Below are positions 9,846 to 22,201 of a stretch of DNA of 64,000 nt, piece by piece. The notes under the pieces were generated by a model. It had not been told where the DNA came from and searched no databases. It saw nothing but the letters and a program-made list of their open reading frames with translations. Source of the DNA: Azadirachta indica (taxonomy: Eukaryota; Streptophyta; Magnoliopsida; Sapindales; Meliaceae); contig CM040445.1 of NCBI GenBank assembly GCA_022749755.1, positions 5,601,182 to 5,665,181 on the forward strand, in the 5' to 3' direction. A program made the translations under genes and the position numbers. Position 1 is the stretch's first letter. The number at the start of each line of letters is the position of its first letter.

Positions 9846-11384
9846 ATCAACATGCTATGACTAAAATTGTCCACAAATAGGTTATACGCAAAATAAAGTT
9901 CGAAACATTTTCATATCTGATATCCTATCAAAAATAATTGTGTCTCTGTTTCATCACGTGTCTTTTCAATTTTTTTATAAAGTGTCTTTTCAATTTAACA
10001 ACATTCAATTTGCACTAAGAAAATACATTATAATATTAAACATATGTTCCATTTTTTCTAAAAATTAGAAAATATATATACTTAATTAACCACTCCAGCT
10101 GAACCACTTTGACATTGTCCGAGTGATCATAAGACACTACCTCCTTACGGAGGAAGCACATCTTCAATTCCTGTTAGCTGAATTTTTCCACATTACATAG
10201 GTAATATCTATGTAATATTTCCTTTCCTTCGCAGGCTTAGATATCATTCAGCATGAGTATAGATATTCGAACAACGACATATTAAAATCTTAGTAAAACT
10301 CTCGATAAATTTCTATTTCAATACTAATAAAGTGTATATATATAATATAAAATATATATATATATATAAATTAAGGCTACGGGTTGGTTTGTCTGCGCAA
10401 ATAATTTTTGAATTAACACATAATAAGATACTTTTATATAAAATTATTTTTTAAAGTATTTAAACTTATAATATTTTAGTTTTTTTAAAAAATATTATGA
10501 TTATCAAAATATTCTCAATGAGTTTTAAGAATTTTAACTAAATTTAATGAAAATTTTGTGATTCTTAACGTTGCCCCAACTAACTTCAAAAATTTTAATC
10601 ATTATCATATTTTATTATATTCTTCTATAATTGTTTATTTTTATTTTTTAAGATTATTAAATTTATAGTTACTTTCATAACAAATTTATTTACTTGGTTT
10701 ATTTTTTTAATAGTAATCATGATAACAAATAATAATTATTTTTAGAGATATTTATAAAATAAAAATATTATAATAATACTTGTTGTATTATAATAAGATA
10801 TCGGCAAAAGTTGAACAGTTATATGAAGTTATTCTTAAAAAAATTAAAATTTTTGAAATAAACTAAGAAAATCTAGCCCGAATTTTTTAATTAAATTTAA
10901 AATCTTAATTTTAAAGCAGAAGTTAAAAAATAATTAACTTCTTCATGATTTTAGTAATACTACCACCAGTAACAACTGCTTGCCACGTCACGAAGGTCCC
11001 TGTCGCTAGTGATTTTGAAGTGATGAAAAAAATTTGGCTAAACGAGTAAAGAGAATAGCGTGGTTGGCAGTGAGTTCGCAGTGATTTCGAAAGGAGTGTG
11101 AGAAGTAAAATGGTGAATGATTTGAAATTTAAGGAAAGGAGAAAAAAAGTCGAGGAAGATAGTGCTTTGTGAAGAAGAGTAAAGGAGAAAAGAATGGAGC
11201 CTGTTTTTTTTTGTATACATAAAGAAGGAAAAGTAGATAGGCGTTCATTAATTAAGGTAGTGGATAGATTTCAAGACAAAATCAAGTTTAGGTTAAATTG
11301 GAATAATAACATTTGTGTGTTTAAATTTTTTTATTTACATTTTTAAACTTTTTGGAAAAAGTAAAAAAGAATTTTCTTTTGAAT
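9846..11384. other. AT-rich non-coding stretch
   Basis: No gene is recognised. Around 10640-10840 there is a diverged relative of the tandem repeat described at 11385-11735 (TATTATAATAAGATATCGGC followed by AGTTATATGAAGTTATTC). Short (AT)n runs occur near 10345-10370. Confidence 0.4.
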
Positions 11385-11735
11385 TTTATCAAAAAAATAA
11401 TTTTACCGTTTCGTTATTAAATTTTTTTATACGGATATCATAAATTTATAATTTGTTGAGATATTTGTTAATTTTTATACAGTATAGTGTAGCGTGTCAA
11501 TATTTATTATATTATAATGAAATATCACTTAAAATTAAATAGTTAGATGAAATTATTTATTTTTTGTTTATCAAAAATATGATTTTACTTTTTCATTATT
11601 AATTTTTTTTAGACAAATGTTACAAATCTGTAACTTGTTAAGATATTTTTAATCTTTATAGAATACAGTGTAGTGTCAGAATAATCGTTGCATCACAATA
11701 AGATACAAATAAACTTATTTAGCTAGTCGAAAATA
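11385..11735. repeat. Diverged tandem duplication, unit about 180 bp
   Basis: The first unit begins TTTATCAAAAAAATAATTTT near 11385 and the second TTTATCAAAAATATGATTTT at 11567. Both go on through a run with TTCATTATTAA/TTCGTTATTAA, GTTGAGATATTT/GTTAAGATATTT and CAGTATAGTGTAG/ATACAGTGTAGTG to a similar end. No coding potential. Confidence 0.6.
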
Positions 11736-11984
11736 TTCCATTTATATATTTTTATTAAATTTTATATAGTAGTTAATTCAAAAAATATATATAATGTTAA
11801 TTTATTTTATAATTTTTATTTTTCAAAATATTTATTTTTAAAAAGTACTAATACATAAATATTAATTTTATATATATTGCGAAATCATTATTAATTTTAT
11901 ATATTATTTAATTAAAAAATGTAACAATTATTATTTTAATAATTAATTAATACCAATGTGTTTTCTTAATGCTATTTTAGTAAG

Positions 11985-13030
11985 CTGCTTTTTTAAATTT
12001 GAGCATGAAATGAGAATCTTCCTAGGTCCCAAACGAGACATCCAGCTGTTGGTAACAAATATTAAACGTGGTCACTAGTAATTCCTTCGATCGTTAATAT
12101 CAAAATTACTATTTCTAAATTATAAGAAGCATCCCTTCAACGAAAAAGGTTACTAACCCAATATTAATGAAGTAGGAGTAGGCAGAAAAATTGGTCCGAA
12201 CTGAACCGGATTGGAACTGGACCCAAATTGACGGGTTCGGTATGATATTTTATATAATTCGGTCCGGTTTCGATTTTAAAATAAAAATTTAAAATTTTCA
12301 GTTTGATTTCGGTTTTGGTCCAAAGAATTCGGACTGGACTGAATTTATTAATATTTTTTAATTTAAATGACGCTATTTTACTGTATTTTTATAAAACGAT
12401 ATCGTATCGTACATTAAAAAATTTTTAAAAAAATAATAAATTTACCCAAAAATATAACCGACTTAAAAACTGAATCGATTAGTTTGGTTTTAATCCGGTT
12501 ATAATGTGTAATCAATTCAGTGTGGTCTGGATTTTTTTCTATTTATTCTAGTCCAGTCTCATAATTTTGAGATTTGAAATTTTCGAATCCGATCTGATTT
12601 TTTAAAAATCCAAACCAAATCAGATCGTGCCCACCTTTATAATGAAGATGAAATTTGTTTTAAAAGTTTACTGAAAATGAAACAAACCTTTCAATCTAAT
12701 TTTTGCTATTCTCATCAACTTTAATTATTCTGAAAATGGATTTAATAAACTCTCAGATTATCTCCTACATCTACTCACTCTCCCAAGCATTTTCATTCTT
12801 TCTAAATAAAAAAATTCAACTAGCACGGGAAGAACTCCCCACTTATATTATTGTTGCATTCCAAAATTTGATTAAAAAAATGTCAAATGGAAACGTTTAG
12901 ACAAGAAAGAAAATCTACTTGATCATGGTAAAAAAAAAAAAAGATACATATTAGAGTAAAGGTAACAAAACTTTTTTGTGTAATACATTAAAAAGTACAA
13001 GTAAAAAAATTGTAACAAAAGTTTGACTAA
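11985..13030. repeat. Segmental duplication, pair of 17095-18010 (non-coding)
   Basis: Outside the hAT insertion, this stretch matches 17095-18010: GAGCATGAAATGAGAATCTT here against GAGCACGAAGTCAGAATCTT there, and GATGAAATTTGTTTTAAAA with CTCATCAACTTTAAT in both. Gene-like frames are absent. Confidence 0.7.
12165..12647. mobile_element. hAT-type MITE with 8-bp target duplication
   Basis: The element spans 12173-12639 (467 bp) and is flanked by the exact 8-bp duplication TAATGAAG at 12165-12172 and 12640-12647. Its ends (TAGGAGTAGGCA and, reversed, TAAAGGTGGGCA) are imperfect inverted repeats of the TGGGCA kind. The body is made of GGTCCGAAC / CCGGTTCGGT-like words typical of such plant elements. 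The paralogous block near 17660 reads GCTAACCAAGATGAAATTTG with no insertion, an empty site. Confidence 0.85.
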
Positions 13031-13860
13031 AAGCATGGGATGAAGGATGAGTTTGGTAGTGCTTATTAGCACTTGTACAATATTAAACTATGTATTTGGC
13101 AAATTTTAATAAAAGTACTTTATTGAAAACATTTTAGTACTTGAAGTGATTGTTTGGTTAGTACAAATTTAGCGTTTTTTTAAATTAGTACTTCAAGTGT
13201 TTAAGAGAGTAACACTTGTACAATTAATGAAAATTTTATTTTTCACAAAATAATTTTAAAAAATTTGAAAATTATATTTTTCAAATATTAGATTTTTTTA
13301 GGAAATAGATTTTAATTTAGATGATTATATATAAAAATATATGATGGATTATATTAGACGTTTGGAGATATATTATTTGTTATATTTTTTATTTTTAGAT
13401 GAATAAATTATTGAAATTGATATATTATTTGTGTTCATGACATTTATAATTTTATTTATATTTTAGTATTTAGTAGATAATTAATATTATTAAAATTGTA
13501 GTTATTTTTTATAACAAAAAATATTATTTTTTATTTTTTTAGATTATTAAAGTTGTAATTATTTTGATAACAAATTTTTCATTCAATTTTTTATAAATGT
13601 TTATAAAACAAAAATATCGCTATACAAATATATTACTTATTTTAATATATGTGTATTCTAATAATTTGTCAATATAAAAATTCTTTTGTAATTACACCTC
13701 AAAATACCTATTTTATTACTAAGTAAATACTTTTAGAGATTGTTAATCAAATGCTTAAATACTTTTTCAAAAATTGCTAAAGAAAAAGTGTTAAAAAATA
13801 TAAATATTAATTATATTAGTACTTATTTTTTAACACTAGTACTACTGGACTGATCCTAAG
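13031..13860. mobile_element. Probable MITE-like insertion with terminal inverted repeats
   Basis: The left end GGATGAGTTTGGTAGTGCTT and the reverse complement of the right end GGATCAGTCCAGTAGTACTA are similar. The paralogous stretch at about 18000-18040 lacks the intervening bases. The body is AT-rich with repeated AGTACTT words and has no coding frame. I could not settle the target duplication. Confidence 0.55.
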
Positions 13861-14040
13861 GCTGTATATATAGATTAAGCTTACATCATACACCATCATC
13901 CTTTAATTCATGAAACTAGACAAATTATACATTTGGGATTACAACTTCATGTGACCTCTTTAACATTGCGTTCGAAGCTAAGTAAGTCCTAAAGCGGAGT
14001 GGTTGTGCGACAGCAAAGCATAATCCAAATACATTGTTAA

Positions 14041-14043
<3 letters not shown>

Positions 14044-14076
<33 letters not shown>
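14044..14076. repeat. (TA)n microsatellite
   Basis: Uninterrupted TA repeat of about 16 units. Confidence 0.9.
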
Positions 14077-14078
<2 letters not shown>

Positions 14079-14129
14079 ATTGGACGCCCAGGACACCAAA
14101 TTAATAACAATATAAAGTTCGACTATTCA

Positions 14130-15030
14130 CTGATGCTTAGGATGTGTTTGGTTCGAAAATTAAATTATATTTTAAAATAAATTAATAGGTAATTAAAATA
14201 TATATTTTTGTTAAAAAAATATAATAATTTTTTTCCTCTACAATTCCTAATTTCAATCAAATGAAAAATTACTAATTCTTTCTCCACCTCTTTTCCTTTA
14301 CTTCTCTCATTTTTTTTTTTTTAATTTTTCCAACCAAAGATCCCCTTAGGTTGCAATATTAGGCCATGGTGTGAACAATGATATATGAAAATTTAACCGG
14401 TGCATGGTGTTTTTCCGGTGCCCGTGGGGTCCAACGCGTTTTGACATAGATAGGTTGGGTTGGTTGCAGCCAAGGGAAAAGCCTTCCAAAAAAACTATAA
14501 GAATTACGTTTTACGGCGTTATAAAAAAAAAAAAGAAAAAGAAAAAAAAATTTGCTTTGGGTATAAGGATTTTATTAACTTTTTGTGATAAAAAATCATT
14601 ATTTATCCCATAAAATACTGATAAATAATAATAAAAAAAAACCCTGATTTATGCTTTTTTGTTTGCACTAGTTTTCGTCTGTAAATCAAAGAATATTTGT
14701 ACACACTTCCTCGGGAGAAAATGTATTTATACCATTTGGGCTAAGATGGCGAGCCTCTCTTTATCTGAATTTCCAATATTAGTTAGATTTACTTATCCCC
14801 AAGTAACCTTAGAAACCATAATCTTGTGCATTTAAAGTTGGGTAGAACTTATATCTTCCATTCCATATCCCTTGGTTTACAGTTCAAAAGTTTTAAAATA
14901 ATAATTTCGATCTACCATCTTCTTCTATTCATGACCTTATGATGAAAATGTCGAACTTATATAGATTATAAAACAACATTTAACCTCTTTATTACTATGT
15001 GATTTATGACGTTGTAAAATGAGTATCAAC
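14130..15030. repeat. Segmental duplication unit, copy 2, with a small TTA-flanked MITE
   Basis: Matches 1-1040 and 18650-19950 through GTGAACAATGATATATGAAA (about 14370) and the CTCTCTTTATCTGA to GATTTCGATCTACCATCTTC stretch (14755-14925). Within it, 14151-14347 looks like a MITE: left end GGATGTGTTTGGTTCG, right end (reversed) GGGGATCTTTGGTTGG, flanked by TTA on both sides. Confidence 0.65.
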
Positions 15031-15455
15031 TCACCCCAACTGTTCTATATATTTTAACTGTTTTATTAGTTGCGGCTAGCTTAGTATTTGAATTTTTATC
15101 AATTAAATATTGTGGCCATTATTTTAGATATCTAGGTAAATAATGACTAATTTGCTTTCACTACTCCTCCGCAACACATGTAACCCTAACTTCTTCCCCT
15201 AAGCTATTTCTTCGAATTCTCTTAAAACCATTCTTGCTTTATCAGCTTGTAAGATACAAGAAACACAGAGTGGGCTGGGCTGGGCTGGGCTGGGCTCGCC
15301 TCGGAAATTGTTGGGACCGCCTCCATTTTTTAGGTAACTTTATGCACGATGCAAGCAATCAAACTTTCTATTTTCACAGTGCACGGACAATTTTAGAATG
15401 TGTTATGGTTTTTTTCAAAAACAAAAAACACGTTTGAGTTCACGTTTCATAAAAC
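15031..15455. other. Non-coding gap with (GGGCT)n repeat
   Basis: No gene. A pentanucleotide repeat (TGGGC, five units) sits at 15271-15296. Confidence 0.5.
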
Positions 15456-15474
15456 TCATTTCCAAAAAATAAAT

Positions 15475-15840
15475 ACGTTATCTACTTCTTCTCCATTCTC
15501 CTCTCCTGCGCTACTTGCACTTCTACTGGCACTGCTGGTCTCCCCCCCATCACTGCCGTTGGACGATGAAGATGCCGAAGATGATGACGATCGTGAAGAT
15601 GAGGACGAGGACGAGGACGATGACGATGACGAGGCCGACGACACGCGCGTCCCATCTTTTTGTTACGTGTTGTTTTCGTATTTTTGGCAACTTGGGCTGG
15701 CTGATCACATGGCTCAATGAAATAGTGTTGGTACTGTTGAACTTATTACTAAAAGTACTCCACGTACATCCTCATCACACCCAATGATTGGGTTGCACTT
15801 GGGTGAAATGGAATTGCTGCGCTAAATTCTTTTTAGTAAT
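15475..15840 (-). pseudogene. Duplicated 5' fragment of the DXO-like relic with a poly-Ser tract
   Basis: The minus strand matches 7605-7908: SASRSASSAGEENGEEVDNV here against the SGGEENGEVDNV region there, and GGGTGTGATGA with CAGCCAGCCCAAGTT in both. Unlike the 7.6 kb locus it has about 100 bases of TCN codons (15550-15640) giving a serine-rich run on the minus strand and an Asp/Glu-rich run on the plus strand. There is no ATG in this frame, and stops occur further upstream. Homology stops at about 15475, which marks the duplication border. Confidence 0.55.
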
Positions 15841-16159
15841 TAAAGGAAATAAGCACAACAACAATAATAATAATAAATGCCCTGGAAAACAGAAAAATGG
15901 CCGTCGTTATTCACTGAAAAATTTATTTTATTACTTTCAGAATATAGATGGAAAGGAAATCACATTAATCCAATAGAAACACCGTAGTGGATCCAGCAGT
16001 GATAAAGGTATACATACTAAAACACTAATTGCATGCATAAATTTATTCAAAAAGAACAAGGTGTGGTTTTTTATTCTCATGGCACACGTACTTTGCCAAC
16101 CAGCCGTACGTTCTTTGCTGAGAATAAAAAGCCATATAATATGAAATAGCTAGCTGCTG

Positions 16160-16708
16160 TGAAAACTTAGGCTAGCTTGCTCCATTAATTGGAGCATTTG
16201 TTGGATTAATGATCTGTAGGTAGGGCTGCAGTAGTTCCAGTTCCATTCTGATTCACGTCTTGTACAATTTCAACAAGTAATGATTGAAATGGAGCAGGAG
16301 GAGGAGCAGGGCGAGTGAAGCTGATGATAAGTGGTGCAATTGATCGTAAAGAGTGAAGGAGCCAGCGAAGAAAACGCTTAAGCAGATCAAAAAGCATTCC
16401 ATGACATGGAGATGTGACTATGAAAAGACCATGACATGGAGATGGCGGAAAAATGATAGAGGCTAAGAGTAAGATAGCACAGGAGCTGAGATATGTCCTG
16501 GTCGACAGCGGATTCTCATATCGTTGAAATTAAGTTTGATAGAAGTAAAAAGGGAGAGAAATACGAAGATGAAAAGAAGAAGTAGAGCAATCATGATGAG
16601 AATGGGATAGTGAAGAATGTCAAGATCATTTGTGCGAGGTTTTAAGAATGAAAATAGGAGGTTGGTAAGAATAGGGAAGAAATATCCCAAATCGGCGCCC
16701 CACTCCAT
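16160..16708 (-). pseudogene. Two-segment membrane protein family, copy B (frameshifted)
   Basis: Clearly a sister of copy A. From ATG 16706-16708 it reads MEWGADLGYFFP, the first hydrophobic segment and RCRPGHISAP, then a one-base deletion in the codons for Val-Ala (near 16488) breaks the frame. In the shifted frame it continues with ILLLASIIFPPS, but the start of the second hydrophobic segment's downstream half is replaced by a 30-bp duplication, then MLFDLLKRFLRWLLHSLRS and the polar tail. Close to the end one inserted base brings an early stop (16206-16208) relative to copy A. Confidence 0.85.
16399..16444. repeat. 30-bp-spaced direct repeat inside copy B
   Basis: CCATGACATGGAGATG occurs at 16399-16414 and again at 16429-16444. 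The second copy sits where copy A encodes the LFWLVYF part, so the event replaced about ten codons. Confidence 0.8.
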
Positions 16709-16874
16709 CTATCAATCGGTTTTTTAACCCAAAACAGTTACAAGTTAATTTGCGAGATGGAAAGGGAGCACACACACACATATATATATATAGCTAAAAA
16801 TACGTGTGCCATTACTGTTACTACTATTGTGCTTCGAGGGTCTTACTCCTACTAGATTTTCAGGACCCATCATT

Positions 16875-16905
<31 letters not shown>

Positions 16906-17094
16906 TTGGTTCTGTTTATACTTGAAGTACTAGTTGTCGTATGTTTGTTGTATACTTGCAGTCCTACTTTGTCATATATGTTTATTATATACTTGAAGCG
17001 TAAACAGAAAGCAAAGCAGCAGAACCAAGGCCACAAAAACTGCAGTATAAACGGTAAACAACTAATAATGCTGCTCTACGAACGCCTTAAAACC
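16709..17094. other. Copy B upstream region with (AT)n tracts
   Basis: Upstream of copy B on the minus strand. It has (CA)n-(TA)n at 16771-16793 and (TA)n at 16880-16904. No gene. Confidence 0.4.
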
Positions 17095-18120
17095 TATCTT
17101 TATTTTATTTGAGCACGAAGTCAGAATCTTTCATGCATGATAATGCTTCATTCTTTACGGTCCCAGACAAGAAATCCAGTTGTCAGGGTAGCAATCAATA
17201 TTAAACGCAGTCGCTGTACCGATTCTACCTTCGCCACTTTCTCCATAAGACACGTATTTTTTTTTTTTTTTTTTTTTTTCTTTTGCACATTGCAATTTTT
17301 TTATAAAGGTTTTGGATGGCCACGAGATATTAAACATTTATATTTTAAAATTACTATTTGTAGTCTTGTTTTAATTATTCTCTAAATAGAAGTTTTCTCA
17401 GCTGGCTGTAAAAAGAGAATAAATAAATTAATTAAATTCTGGAAGGCTTCGTGAAGTGAATTTCTTAAAGAGTTAAGTTTCTGTTTGCCCATTTTCTTTA
17501 AAAAGAATCTCTTGATTTTCATTTCCAGTCCCATAAGAATGAGTATTATGCAGATTCGCATTTTAAATAGACATAAATACAACATCTATAATAACTTCCA
17601 TCTTCAAAGTCGCAAAAAATATCCTTTCAATAGAAAATGGTTACTACCTAGCTCGATGCTAACCAAGATGAAATTTGTTTTAAAAAATTAATGAAAATGA
17701 AACAAACATTCCAATCCAGTTTTTTCTAATCTCATCAACTTTAATCTTTCTATAAATGGATTTAAGAAAATCTCAAATTCTCTCCAAACAATTTTCATTC
17801 TTTTTGAACAACAAATTCAAGTACTGCAATTATTCTTAAAAAATGTTAAAACGAAAATATTTAGATATGAAAGAAAATCTACTTAATCCTGATAAAAGAA
17901 TTTTAAAAAATTACATATTAAAGTAAATGTAACAAAACTTTTTTATGTAATACATGCATTAAAAATTACAAGTAGAAAAACTGTAACGAAGTTATATTGA
18001 TAAGTGATAAGACTATATAAGATTAAGCATACATCACACATCACCGTTTTTTAATTCATGAAAGTAGGCATATCATACATAGATGAAGATTAATTTGCAG
18101 TCCCAAAAGCATGGGATTAC
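17095..18120. repeat. Segmental duplication, pair of 11985-13030
   Basis: Homologous to 11985-13030 but without the two insertions found there. It contains a T run at 17258-17279. No coding frame is convincing. Confidence 0.65.
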
Positions 18121-18960
18121 AGCTACGTTTGGTTGAAAGAATTTAGGGGTGAACGGGAAATGAGGATCAATATATTTGGTTGGCTAAATTAGGGTAGGAT
18201 TAATCTTCGTTCCCTCGAATGGAGGTATCATGATTTCTCTCCAAGGGTGAAGATCATGTTTCTTACCACTCCGGCTACTTAACGTTTTTAACTTAATATG
18301 CTTCATCATAATTTTATTTTAAATTAATTATTTTTAATAAGTTACCACATTATTTTAATAATTTGCTAAATTAATTTATATAATTTTTAGAAGTTAAAAT
18401 TTTGATATATATTTTTGTCTATTATTGATCTTATTACATATAATATATATGTTCATATATTTTTATTCTCTGTATAATTTATTTATACTTCATACATATT
18501 GTATATACAATTGGTCATATTTACTTGATAATTGTAATTTTAGTTCCTAATATCTAAGTGAATCATCTAATAAAAATAACTAATTTTACGGTTAAATTTA
18601 AATTTTATTCTTATATTGTAACTTTCGTGAATAATTTTGATATTTTTAATTTTTAATTTTTAATTTACAACAATAAATTATAAAATAGGTTGATCTTTTA
18701 ATATTAGAAATTTAATAATAAATTAACTTATATTTTAAAATAAAATTAATAGCAATTAAACTTTTATTAAGTAATATACTAATGTTTAAATAAAGAGTAT
18801 TTTTGTCCAAAACAAATATAATATATATTTTTTTCTCTTTACATTGTTTACAATTCCTTATTTCAAACCAAACCAAAAAAAAAAAAAAAAAAAAATATAT
18901 TGCTTGCTTTTGTTTCTTCATTTGTATTTTTCTATTTCTTCATCCAAACATCCTTTAAGA
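18121..18960. mobile_element. Possible MITE-like insertion
   Basis: The left end (CGTTTGGTTGAAAG near 18126) and the right end (CTTCATCCAAACATCC, 18939-18954) are inverted relatives, and the body is very AT-rich. Related ends frame the smaller element at 14151-14347, and the right half matches 1-240. Target duplication not settled. Confidence 0.4.
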
Positions 18961-19950
18961 TTGTAATGATAGGCCATGACGTGAACACTGATATATGAAA
19001 TATTTAACCGTATTAATAAAAAGAAAACACATTGATTTTTATGCTTTTTGTTTGTACTAATTTTTGTCTCTAGCTCAGCAGGTATACAAAACAAGAGCTT
19101 TATTTATTCGCTTTCATTTCAAGTCTCTCTTTCCTGCAAATCTCGTTTCTCCTCCAGTATTGTAATTCTCTGGAAAGCAAGACTCATAACACACTTCCTC
19201 CTTAAATGGGAGTGAGTTCCTACCATCTAGTCACAGCCTAGAACTAGCCTCTCCTTAAAATATGATAAGATATGGGGTTATTGATGTGGTTGGATTATAC
19301 TTACATTAAATAATTAAAAAAAAAAAAAAACTAAAATGGAATTTTATTATTTAATAAAGTCCCACTTATATTTTGTTTTAATAAGAAATTTTTTTTTGAG
19401 ATGATGATAAAAAAGAAAATTTTGTAACAAAATATACGATTCACAATGGGTTGAACTTCTATTTGGGCTTTTGATCAGCCGGGTTTATATTTCCTTTTTA
19501 TTGCCTTAATTAATTATCAAAAAACCCTCTCTTTATCTTATTGGCTAAGCTTCCCCAAGCAATGGTGGCTACCAGAATATTAATTGTGCAGTTGAATTTG
19601 AGCAAAACTTATATCTTCCATGTCACTTGGCTTACAGTCCAAAAGTTCTAAAATAATGATTTCGATCTTCCATCTTCTTCTATTTATTATTACTTTGTGA
19701 CGAGAATGTCATGCTTATTTAAACTAAAATTTAAGTTCTATTTTTATAAAACAACATTTATCCACTTGATTATTATGTAATTAAGTGTATGTTTTGTAAA
19801 ACTCATTTTTAAAATATTGTAAATATTGTTTTAGAAAATTTCAAATTAATTACTTTGAGGAATACAATTTTACTCTTAAAATAATTTCCTTATTTATTTT
19901 CAAAAATAATACCAAATAAAATTTTTTTATTTTATAAAATTACTTACATA
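18650..19950. repeat. Segmental duplication unit, copy 3
   Basis: Matches 1-1040 over most of its length (GTGAACACTGATATATGAAA, AACCCTCTCTTTATCTTATT, GCAATGGTGGCTACCAGAAT, CATGTCACTTGGCTTA). Non-coding. Confidence 0.7.
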
Positions 19951-21779
19951 TAAATATTCTGTTCTTAAAAATATTATTTGTAAAATTTAATTTTTTTTAA
20001 TTTTAAAAATACCTTTTTATAACTTTAACTTCGTTATTTATTTACGTATGAACATATTACTTGCTTGTTCACTTCGGATGGTAGTCCCACTATTAATGAG
20101 GCTTGAAAGCCTACAGTTGTTTACTACTTTGGGCTTAGATTATGAGACATGGGCCAGATATGATGGGTGATTCGGACTATTTTTGATCCCCTACTTGATT
20201 GCTTAGTTTCATATTACACTCATATTCAAACCTAATGGAATCCAATGCAAGTCTTAAACAGTTAATACGCCATCTTTTGTTTTTTGAATGCTAATATGCA
20301 ATCGTATTTTCTAACAACTTAGTTGTTAAAGTTTGTCAAGAGTAAAATTACAATTTAAAGTATTTATAAAATAAAAAAACCCATTTTTTTTTTCCAAGAA
20401 TAAAGAAGACGAAGAAGGAGTTGAGATAAAAACTATCCATATCTATTTCCAAGAAGAAGAAGAAAAAAGGTGTTGTGAAAGAAAATACCCATCTTTGTTT
20501 CCGTGAAAACGAAAAAGAGCAAGACGTTATTTTAATTATATTTTATTTTTAAAATAAAATATGAAAATTAATATAATTACTTTTATTCCATTTCTATGGA
20601 TCTTAAAAGTCTTTGATGAAAAAATTATAACTATTTTATTTTTATATTTTATTAAGGATAACAACATAATTTATTGGTCAAATAGTATAAATATAGGGTT
20701 AATTTTATCTTCACATACATTGTTAACTATACACTCAGCTGATTTTGCCTTTACACATATAATAACAATTGTAATAAGGATTAATATGTAATTTTATCAA
20801 GTATAATTAAATTTAACTATGAATTGCTGAAACAAAAAGGGTCATTTAATGACTTACTAATATTTCAAAGTTAAATATAAAAATTATCAACAGATGAGGG
20901 AACAACGCTAAAATTTACGATATCTATAATTGACAATATTTTAGTATTCATCAGTTGAATGGTAAACATAATAGTAAAAGGGTAACAGATGAGCACGTTA
21001 GGGCTTAAGAAGTTTGTTATTTTGATTGTGCAACTATTTAATATGTTTTTTTAAAAGGACTATGGGTAGCATGTACATGCTTGTTTAATGGTTAATTATA
21101 TTGATTGGTAATTAGTAATTAAAAATATAATAAAAAATTTGAAATAAATATAAATAAATGTATATATATGCTTGTGCTAAAGAATTTATTCTTAAAATTA
21201 GAATTGATTGCAACTATCAAAAAGACACTTACAATTAAAAATTTTCTTTTGGAGAAACATGTCCAAATGCACATAAATAATTCTAAAAATAATCCTATAT
21301 ACACTAATTATAATGTGAGAGGTGCATGATTAACGTTGATTTCCTCTATTTGACCATTTCTTAAATTAAAAGATATTTAATCAGTAGTTAATTAGTTCGG
21401 GTCCATTCACGTCTTGCATGACCATTCAGTATGAATGGCAATTTAACTGGGCGTGGTATTCATATTACTGTTAAAACGGTTGCATTTCCGTTTCCAATCG
21501 CGCTGCTATTCTCTCTCCATCGCTGCTGCTGCTGCTGCTGCTGTTACATGAAGACAACTGAGATCGGAGGAGCAGGATTAATTTTTTATTAAATAAACCA
21601 CCCTTTCTGTTTGCAGGGAATTGCATGGTTAACTTTATTTAGTTAATTAAGGATTAAAGAAAGCATGAATATGTAACATATATAATCATACCCTCAAAAT
21701 CATTCACGCAAAAACAGAGCAGATTTATTTATTTGACAAATTACAACCTGCAGAAGCTTTTAATTAGTAAACAGTATTG
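19951..21779. other. AT-rich stretch, no gene seen
   Basis: The open frame 20561-20791 resembles nothing I know and is AT-driven. A (CTG)n tract lies at 21522-21543. Confidence 0.4.
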
Positions 21780-22201
21780 GTAACTAGCTGTTGTCCTCCC
21801 ATTCTCTCCCTAAATACAATAAATAAAGAGGATTCAAACCCTCACTTATTGATAGAATTTCTCTTAGCTATATATGAAACTAGGCATCAACAGTAGAAAA
21901 TTTGTGATTGTAATGTCAGCTTCCCCGGCCCCCGGCCCCCGGCCCCTTCCCATATAAAAAAGAACTTGAACACATAAATCCCTGGAGAAACATAGCAGGA
22001 TATTAGACGACTAATAATATGAGTACTTGTAAATTAATTATCTTATATGAGTCCATGACTGATTGTTTAAACAAAAGTTCCTGGCTAGCTATACTAATTA
22101 ATTTAATTAGGCTGCACGGCATGCAACAATATTGGACCACTTCCTGGGATGCCTGCATCCGCAGCAATTCAGTTTGGGATCCATTAATTAATTAATCGCA
22201 T
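21780..22201. repeat. Block C left part (pair of 35550-35937)
   Basis: Downstream flank of copy C, homologous to that of copy F (TTCAAACCCTCACTTAT in both). A GC-rich triple repeat of CCCCCGG sits at 21923-21947, unusual in this AT-rich setting. Confidence 0.65.

Noticed and set aside
15400..15720. Plus-strand Asp/Glu-rich open frame
   Set aside because: It is the antisense of the TCN serine tract, with no start context or homology of its own.
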